In this document: positions 57,902 to 64,000 of the stretch, piece after piece
Layout: every line of letters starts with the position of its first letter
Numbering within the stretch: position 1 is the stretch's first letter
NCBI GenBank assembly: GCA_019022495.1
Contig: JAFEKR010000009.1
Span: 372,001 to 436,000 of the forward strand
From: Epichloe hybrida
Taxonomy: Eukaryota > Ascomycota > Sordariomycetes > Hypocreales > Clavicipitaceae
Direction of reading: 5' to 3'
DNA: 64,000 bases
The notes under the pieces: model-generated
Databases searched by the model: none
What the model was told of the DNA's origin: nothing
The model's input: only the letters and a program-made list of their open reading frames with translations
Program-made: the position numbers and the translations under genes

Positions 57902-59465
57902 TTATGATATATGGCCCTCTGTCACAATGATCATATCATTCATTTGTATCTGCAATTTGAGCCAAGGGTCATCCAGCAGCTGTTTGGCGGTGCTTCTCTC
58001 CTCTGGCACCCAAGCAAGCATCCTTTTCGCAAATTGAATGAAAAGGGTTTTCTCTTGTCCGTTTAGCATCGTGGTTTTATTCGAGAAGTTGAAGTCTTCG
58101 CCAGGGATGAGGTCCGGATACCTGAACGACCCTAAATAGAGTTAACTTGGTTCCGATTTTGCAATCCCTGCTTGACCTTCAACATGCCTTGGTCGTCATA
58201 AAGACGTGAGTAAACGTCTTTGTCAGCTCGGGAAAGGAAGCCGGAGGGGGGCGGCCCTAGAAGGCGGATCATCTGAGCGAAACGGGTCAAGTAAGAGAAA
58301 TTTGGGTTTCCGGGTGATTTTCCATCAAGAATGCTGACTTCAGCCAGAAGCTCCCACAGCTAGATTCCGTCAGTCACCATGGAACAGAAACCCCAAACAA
58401 GGACTACAAACCACTAGGCCCAGGTTCCAAATATCTGCAGAGTAGCTCCACCCTGCTTGTAGCATGACCTCTGGAGCGGTGTACTCAAGAGGCTGGATAT
58501 CATGATAATACATTGTAGTCATATCTCCACGAACGGCAAGACCAAAGTCTGTCAGCTTGACGAAACCCACACCTCTCCGTAAGCAGCCGAAATCCGGTCG
58601 TGATTCGTATACCGGGCGGCCACGCCGTACTTCAAATGGTGCGGGATTGGCCTCTTGCTCACGAACATAGTCTTTCAAGACTGCTGGGTCTTCGAACGGG
58701 AGCATAAAGTGGTCCCCCTTGAGATCTGCATAAGTGGTAAACATCTTCAAAGATGGTCAAAGAAAAACAAGCCCAGAATTTACCCGTGTGAATAACGTGA
58801 CACTCCGTGTGCAGAAAATCTAAGCATTTAAGTATGCCTGGCAGTAAGGCTTTGATGATGCGAGGTTGTACGAGACCATTTGGGCTAGTCTGTCGACCTA
58901 ACATCCAAAGAGGTTGACGGAGCGGCTCAAACGCCAGGCAGAGGTGTGTCTGCCCAGACCGCTTCACTTCAAAGGAGTCAAGCACCTTGCGGACATACTC
59001 TTGGCCCGGGTGCGTCGTCCACATGGAGCACATGTGGTTTGAGATGTCAATCTCCTTCCGTGCGGCTGCCTGGACGGCAGGTGAGCTGTTTGTGATCTTC
59101 AACGCTACGTAACGCTGGCTTTTCCATGGCCACCTAGTAGTTGATCAGTTTCGAGAGCTGAGAAATGAGGGGGGAAGACCGAAGCAATCTGTAATTGCTC
59201 ACCGCGACACTACTCCTGCGAGCCAAACTGTTGACCCGGTGCCCCATCCGAGTTTTGAAATAAGCCGGTATTTACCTTGGATCGTCTCCCCGATTCGTGC
59301 TGGATAGTAGCTCTCGGGATCATATGACGAAGATTTCTCCTCTTCGAGTGGAGGACTTGTTGTGCTTCCTGACATTGTCATCAAGGTTGCTTTTCCAATC
59401 TTGGTCCACAAGAGCTCATTCAGTTTCAGGTATCGAATACCCTGTGGCAATAAATGGCGCCGCAT
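57902..59465 (-). CDS. SRPK-like serine/threonine protein kinase
   Basis: Minus-strand exons 59465-59203, 59133-58784, 58725-58412 and from 58359 on read in frame. The N-terminal leader MRRHLLPQGIRYLKL is followed by YDPESYYPARIGETIQGKYR, the Gly-rich loop LGWGTGSTVWLAG, the Lys of VALKIT, and LEXXHXXXIIHTDL-type catalytic loop HVIHTDLKGDHF (spliced, exon 2 to 3). LTDFGLA and YTAPEVMLQAGWSYSADIWN (DFG, APE) follow. This is the SR-protein-kinase pattern with a split kinase domain. The final part is uncertain. After GMLK the frame reaches a stop at 58132, yet a further stretch with kinase C-lobe character (SFRYPDLIPGEDFNF, ERSTAKQLLDDPWLKLQ) ends at 57902-57904 in a frame that no GT-AG intron I can see joins. 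Either an unusual intron or a frameshift exists. Lineage-expanded SRPK paralogues of this kind are common in these fungi. Confidence 0.72.
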
Positions 59466-60375
59466 TTGATACGTCGCTGAACTGTCGTTTAGTTGGGAAG
59501 ACTAACGAGGCTTGTCCCCATTCTTTTACGGAGTGATAGGGGCGGCGGAAGAATTAAACCCCGAAGAAACGCGTCATTGTAGCAAACGCTGTCGCACGCC
59601 AAGAAGACACCGATTAGCTTCAATGAATCTGTTTGATGCCTGATGTGCATCTCCCAAGTGCACTATTCCTATTACTGCTTCACGCCATATTTTACTTATA
59701 CCCTGTCCTCGTGTTTAGCCGCAGACACCATCGGCTTACTCACGTACCTAGCTTCCTCGACACTCGAAAGTTGAAACGTCAAAAGGTTACGGCAATTCAT
59801 TGCCCCCGATGGTAATTGTTATTCCGCGCCCATAGTCCGCGAATCACCAGTACCCGGTCATGGGGGCGCTTCTTGACGGAACCGTAGGTACCTGAATGAC
59901 TCTGTGTGAACTCAGCTTCGGATTACAGCGCACGTCATCTCTTTTTTGTACAGCATTTTCATCGTCAATCTCTGCTACAAACACAAAAGCTCATAAAGTA
60001 GCGCAGACTGACAAATGAGTAAACGTCACACATCCTTGTCAGAAGCAAATCGAACTGTCTGTGTTCTACGGATTGATTACAAGATCGTCTTCCATCATGG
60101 AATTGCCAAATCTGGTAGCGAATGGGGTCCCTCAGCCACATCACGTGATTATACTCGACAAGCTTCTCCCATACCTATCGAAATGTGGCGTCACCGCTAA
60201 ATCATATCGTGGGGCCAAATTGGGGTTTTTTTTTTTTTTTTTTTTTTTCCAACTGCCTCCTTCACACCCATCATCCCATCGCAAATTTTCAAAAGGCAAC
60301 CACCGCCTTTTCTCTCAATTCTCTTCTCTCCTTACGGCCGTGAACCTTTCTCAGGCGAGCCTCTGTTCGAAGACA
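59466..60375. other. Intergenic region, kinase and SNU13 promoters
   Basis: The kinase (minus) and SNU13 (plus) are divergent, so both promoters lie here. A 23-base T tract is at 60226-60248, about 130 bases upstream of the SNU13 start, followed by a CT-rich leader. No other feature. Confidence 0.5.
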
Positions 60376-60969
60376 ATGGCGGAAGATTCTAACGCTGGTG
60401 CGTATTAGATCTTACATCGCTGATGGATTCGACCAGCTTTCCCCTGGTCTGTGTTGGTTTCAGAGTCTAGAGTACTGACATGATTTCCCTTCTTCTAGCT
60501 TGGCCTTTGGCCGATGCCGCTCTCACTCAGGAAATTCTTGATCTCCTGCAGTCGGCTACTCACCTCCGCCAGGCGAAGAAGGGTGCCAACGAAGGTACGT
60601 TGGATGCGATGCGATGCGATGCGTGGATGTGTGGTCTATCAAGGATGACAACGCCCGCAACGCATCATTACAATCCATCTCCCACTAACATCTTGTCTTC
60701 TTTTAGTGACCAAAGCTCTCAACCGAGGCACTTGCGAAATTGCCATCTTGGCCGCCGACACCGAGCCTCTCGCCATCCTACTGCACATCCCCCTCCTCTG
60801 CGAGGACAAGGGCACTCCCTACGTGTACGTTCCCAGCAAGACCCTCCTCGGCCGTGCCTGCGGTGTAAGCCGTGCCGTGATTGCTGCTAGCATCAACTCC
60901 AACGAGGCTAGCGAGCTGGCAGGCCAGATCAAGGCTTTGCGCGATAAGGTCGAGCGTCTCGCCATCTAA
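60376..60969 (+). CDS. SNU13: SNU13 / 15.5K RNA-binding protein (L7Ae family)
   Basis: The gene has three exons: 60376-60397, 60499-60594 and 60707-60969, giving 126 residues, the same length as the yeast protein. SNU13 binds kink-turns in U4 snRNA and in box C/D snoRNAs, so it works in the U4/U6.U5 tri-snRNP and in rRNA modification complexes in the nucleus and nucleolus. The exon junctions give MAEDSNAAWPLADAALTQ and LRQAKKGANEVTKALNRG. The L7Ae signature runs through GANEVTKALNRG-CEIAILAAD and IPLLCEDKGTPYVYV, with GRACGVSRAVIAASI. All splice sites are GT-AG; the first two introns are about 100 bp with acceptors TTCTAG and TTTTAG. Confidence 0.95.
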
Positions 60970-61933
60970 ATGGGTGCAGCTTCTTTCGGTTTATCGATGA
61001 TTCTGCGAGGAATTTGGCAAGGGTCAAAATATGGGACAACAGCTCGACCACTTTCGATTGAGGGTCAACTGTTGGCACATGTCTAGCTGCTGTTGTTCCA
61101 AATTCCCAAGTTCAGATCTTGATCATTCCGACCTGTGTGTGAAAACGCAGTGGACAAACAGAAATCATCACAGATTAGAAATACAAGGGTTTTGCAGCTC
61201 AGTCTAGACTTTTTTTTAATCATGTTATCATACCACACTTGTCGTAGAAATTAGAGCAACATATCAAATGGATAGAATCTTGAGGCACGGACAACAAGCG
61301 TCAACAGCTTAGAGAGGCGTCTGAAGATGCTGAAGCGTCTTCTCCACTTGAGCGTCCAGCATCCTTCCTTTGCCCAAACACATGGCAGGCCTGGGCCTGG
61401 CCTCATGGCAAACCTGCGCTAGTTGAGACGAAGTCGACCCAAACGAGAAATGGCACCATGGTCTGAGCTGGCATGCATGTGAAGGATTTATCCGATCAAC
61501 TACGGAGTAAAACCCCCCCATATGCTGAACAGGAACAAGATACGACGTCGAGACAAGATGAGCAACGATGGGGACGCCACCTCGGGGATGAGGATCTCAA
61601 TCAATGCTATGACGATCGGAACTCCTGACACGACCAGGGTCCTTGGAAGCGAATTGTCTACGGGGTACGGAGTAGTCCCAGGAAAACATGAACAAAAAGA
61701 TACAGGAATTCAATGCCAAAACAATGCAAGTTCCGCAAACGAACCGCGTCTGTGGAGCAGCAGAGAAGCCAAGCAGTGTAACATGGAAATGGAAACGACG
61801 CACGACATAATGACGTGCAAGATCTGGATTAATAGTCCTTTGTTTAGTAATTCATTAAATAGAACGCCGCTTAATATTAGCTAGACCTTTAGGCAGGCTT
61901 TCGCCTCCAAAACCACCGAATTGTATTGCATTC
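60970..61933. other. Intergenic region
   Basis: This is the 3' flank of SNU13. Frames at 61309-61884 are unsupported. A short AT-rich patch (61830-61880, AGCTAGACCTTTAGGCAG) may be degraded repeat DNA. Confidence 0.45.
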
Positions 61934-62050
61934 CTAAGCATTCTCCATCAAGTCATCCTCCTCTAAGCTGTTATCGTCCAAGCCATTATCTGATTCGTCA
62001 TCCGAACCATTGCCATCTTCTGCGCGTGTAGCACAATCTTCTACTACCAA
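61934..62050 (-). pseudogene. Acidic C-terminal ORF fragment next to the dispersed repeat
   Basis: The minus strand reads VVEDCATRAEDGNGSDDESD, then NGLDDNSLEEDDLMENA and a TAG (61934-61936). Acidic tails of this kind end many fungal transposase proteins. Upstream it runs straight into the dispersed repeat at 62052, so the rest of the protein is absent. It may be the decayed end of a transposon ORF; no family was identified. Confidence 0.3.
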
Positions 62051-62051
62051 G

Positions 62052-62998
62052 TGAACTCGGCGGGCTGTTCACAGCCTCATCTTCACGTAAGTCGTAATGC
62101 CGAGTCGAACCCATGGTCCTTAATCCAGGAGTCCACCACTTTCAAGTCAGTAGTAAGTCTTGCAGTGTCCAGACTTCGTGGACGGATGGCCAGTGAGGGT
62201 GGGCTACCCTTGGTGAGGCGCAGCCGACTGGCCACTAATTTGTGCGTGAATTTTCCCTTTTGGCAAACCAGTAGGAGTACTAGTACTAGCCATATATAGA
62301 GCTAACGTTGTATTTTTCCCCCAGAGCGTTTGAGAAATGTCGCGCCTTGTCGTGCTCTTCTATTGTAGAAGATAGTCTTTCTGGGAGAATTGCTGCAGAG
62401 GGTGGGAAACCCTCGGCGGATTCCCTACCCGTAAGTTGTGACATTTCATTCATTTTCTTTCGAGAGGTTAATATAGAGCTAACTGTTGTGAACAATGTAT
62501 GTATGTATCCCCTATATGCCTTGCGACACTTGGGCGAAACCCGTACCGATTGGCTACGGGGAGTCTGACATACTCGTAGTAATGCTCGTCGGAAAGTGAA
62601 TTGCTTCTTTGCCGATGATGTCGTCTCCACGTTGAAGAAATAATAAATCTCCCGTTGGGGTGCTACTTGTACAAGACAGTAAAAGGTGTACATAGCGCGG
62701 CCTGAGAATTTGGTCGCGCCGTGCCTCGTGTAGAACGATGCAGGCGGTATCAAAGAGTGAGAAGAAGAGAAGATGAAGATCTAGGAAATCTAACAGAGGG
62801 GAAAAGGAAGCTTATTATGAGCTTCAAATCTATTAACAAGTGAATCTAGGTCTTCAAACGTTGGAGGCAGGCGCTAACCAAAAGAAGTGGGGCGTGGCAC
62901 GATTAACATGGCGCGGTGCGTGAATGTGCAACAACAAACGAAGAGGGGAAGAGGGGATGACGTGATGCCTCGGATTTGAGGCTGCGATAACCTCAACA
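62052..62998. repeat. Dispersed repeat, copy 2 (unclassified element)
   Basis: This is the partner of 56271-57119, in the same orientation, with the same left end TGAACTCGG, shared internal blocks and the same right end CCTCAACA. It is about 100 bp longer, with a middle part around 62340-62430 not clearly shared. No target duplication and no ORF are seen. Sequence divergence between the copies is not dominated by C-to-T/G-to-A changes. Confidence 0.65.
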
Positions 62999-63891
62999 CC
63001 TCGCCTGCCCGCCGGCACGGGCGACTACATACAGCGCTGAGCACACGAGTCTCTGCCGCGCTGCGTCCGACGCTGCCAAAGGAGGCAGGCGTTGAAGAGG
63101 AAAGGAATTGCAGAGGAAGACGTATTTGACGTCCGCGAAATAGGCACGAGCAGGGAGTTTTGACCCAAAGACAGGACAAGGTCTTTCCTAGGGATGCTGG
63201 CGTTGTTCTACCTTGGGCTGGCGTTGTTGATCCTTGTATCTACTGGTCTCTGTTTTTTTTTCTGTTTCTCAACGTTGTCCGTATCGGTGGCGCCTTCATC
63301 CATCATAAGAGAGTGAATCCAGTTATTGTGCTACACAAGGACGTTCAGAGGAATCATACATCTACCATTGTACAAGAGTGGGTGTCGATCTTGTAGAAAT
63401 ATATGTACTAGCACACCCCTGAAGTAGTACCAAGAAGCTTCGCCGGGACGATTCTCTAGCCAAGTCATGATGACCACTTTTACGGCAAAATTGCCTGGCA
63501 AATGATGTCTTCGCAACAACCCAACTTTCCTTTCAGTCTCTGCTCGAATTTCATCTCGTTGGATTTGCTTGAGTTACTTGCACGAGTGACGATGGCATGA
63601 TGGGTATTGTCAACGGCACTACGTCAAGGAACATGATTGATGAACGAACACATGCTTACTTGCAAAGTTATTAGAAATTTGTGCCGAATATCGCAGCGGT
63701 CACAGACAGCTTTCCACTTGTTAGGGATAATAAAACGCACAATCAAGTGGCCGGCCAAGTCGGCTGCGCTTCCTTTTTTTTTAATACAAGAAAGAAGACA
63801 AAAGTCAATTATCAACATCGCTACTCATGTACTATGCTCTTGATATGCGCACTCGAAATAAATACAGAGAAAAAAAAGCTCGGCATCCAGT
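62999..63891. other. Intergenic region
   Basis: Non-coding. It presumably includes the 3' flank of the minus-strand gene that enters from the right edge (stop at 63892). Nothing recognised. Confidence 0.45.
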
Positions 63892-64000
63892 CTACCCGCG
63901 CACCTGAACGGGGTGACACTCGGTGTTGTAGACAAACTCGTTCTTCTTGCCCTGTCCCTGGACGTGCACAGGGCCGTCGGCCGCAAAGATGAGGTACAAG
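63892..64000 (-). CDS. 3' end of a gene cut by the window edge
   Basis: A minus-strand coding end of 35 residues plus stop, with coding-like GC-rich codon use. It reads LYLIFAADGPVHVQGQGKK, then NEFVYNTECHPVQVRG. Only the C-terminus is present. It does not identify a family for me. The TAG stop is at 63892-63894. Confidence 0.6.
   Translation of the reverse strand, partial: LYLIFAADGPVHVQGQGKKNEFVYNTECHPVQVRG

Overview
The window reads as a chromosome segment of a filamentous ascomycete, most likely a sordariomycete and plausibly a hypocrealean. The evidence is short GT-AG introns with CTAAC/CTGAC-type branch points, recognisable PEX14, NDC80, SNU13 and HMG-CoA synthase genes, and long AT-rich blocks with the footprint of repeat-induced point mutation (RIP). 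In those blocks CpA is almost absent outside short terminal repeats. Conserved Gln codons have become TAA/TAG, Trp codons have become TAG, and Asp/Glu codons have become Asn/Lys.

Layout: (1) 1-28.5 kb is a nested graveyard of RIP-mutated transposons. It holds a Ty1/copia pol relic and LTR fragment, a minus-strand Ty3/gypsy element (about 2.9-9.8 kb), a solo LTR with a perfect 5-bp target duplication, a plus-strand copia LTR-gag-protease relic, a plus-strand chromodomain-type gypsy relic, a full-length 5.4-kb hAT element, and a 2.8-kb element with terminal inverted repeats. (2) 28.5-33.2 kb is a small GC-richer island with a GT32 glycosyltransferase and a gene matching the INO80 subunit Ies4. 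(3) 33.2-42.4 kb is a second RIP block with two more hAT derivatives, a PIF1/Helitron-type helicase relic and an unidentified lysine-rich ORF relic. (4) 42.4-64 kb is ordinary gene-rich DNA: HMG-CoA synthase (ERG13), a DHCR24-like FAD oxidoreductase with an in-frame stop, tRNA-Asn, an alpha/beta hydrolase, divergent PEX14 and NDC80, an SRPK-like kinase, SNU13, and the 3' end of a gene cut by the window edge.

The clearest non-obvious result is a hAT transposon family seen at four stages of decay. There is a parent-like element (18663-24098) with a perfect 8-bp duplication and a minus-strand transposase killed by RIP. There are 1.8-1.9-kb non-autonomous derivatives (3048-4846, 15281-17090, 38919-40855). 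There is a 410-bp miniature copy (6956-7365), and there are truncated copies (13540-about 13735, 33229-34880). Most intact copies have readable 8-bp duplications, and several sit inside the coding relics of other elements, so the order of insertion can be read. The large derivatives carry a 9-bp minisatellite whose copy number runs from 2 to 14.

The genes do not form an obvious cluster. They are mostly housekeeping functions: isoprenoid synthesis, peroxisome import, kinetochore, splicing/snoRNP and chromatin remodelling. HMG-CoA synthase next to a DHCR24-like reductase is a possible sterol/isoprenoid pairing, but the reductase carries a premature stop. Everything here rests on reading the sequence and on recalled family motifs; no database search was run. 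I did not find a convincing new defence or metabolic system.
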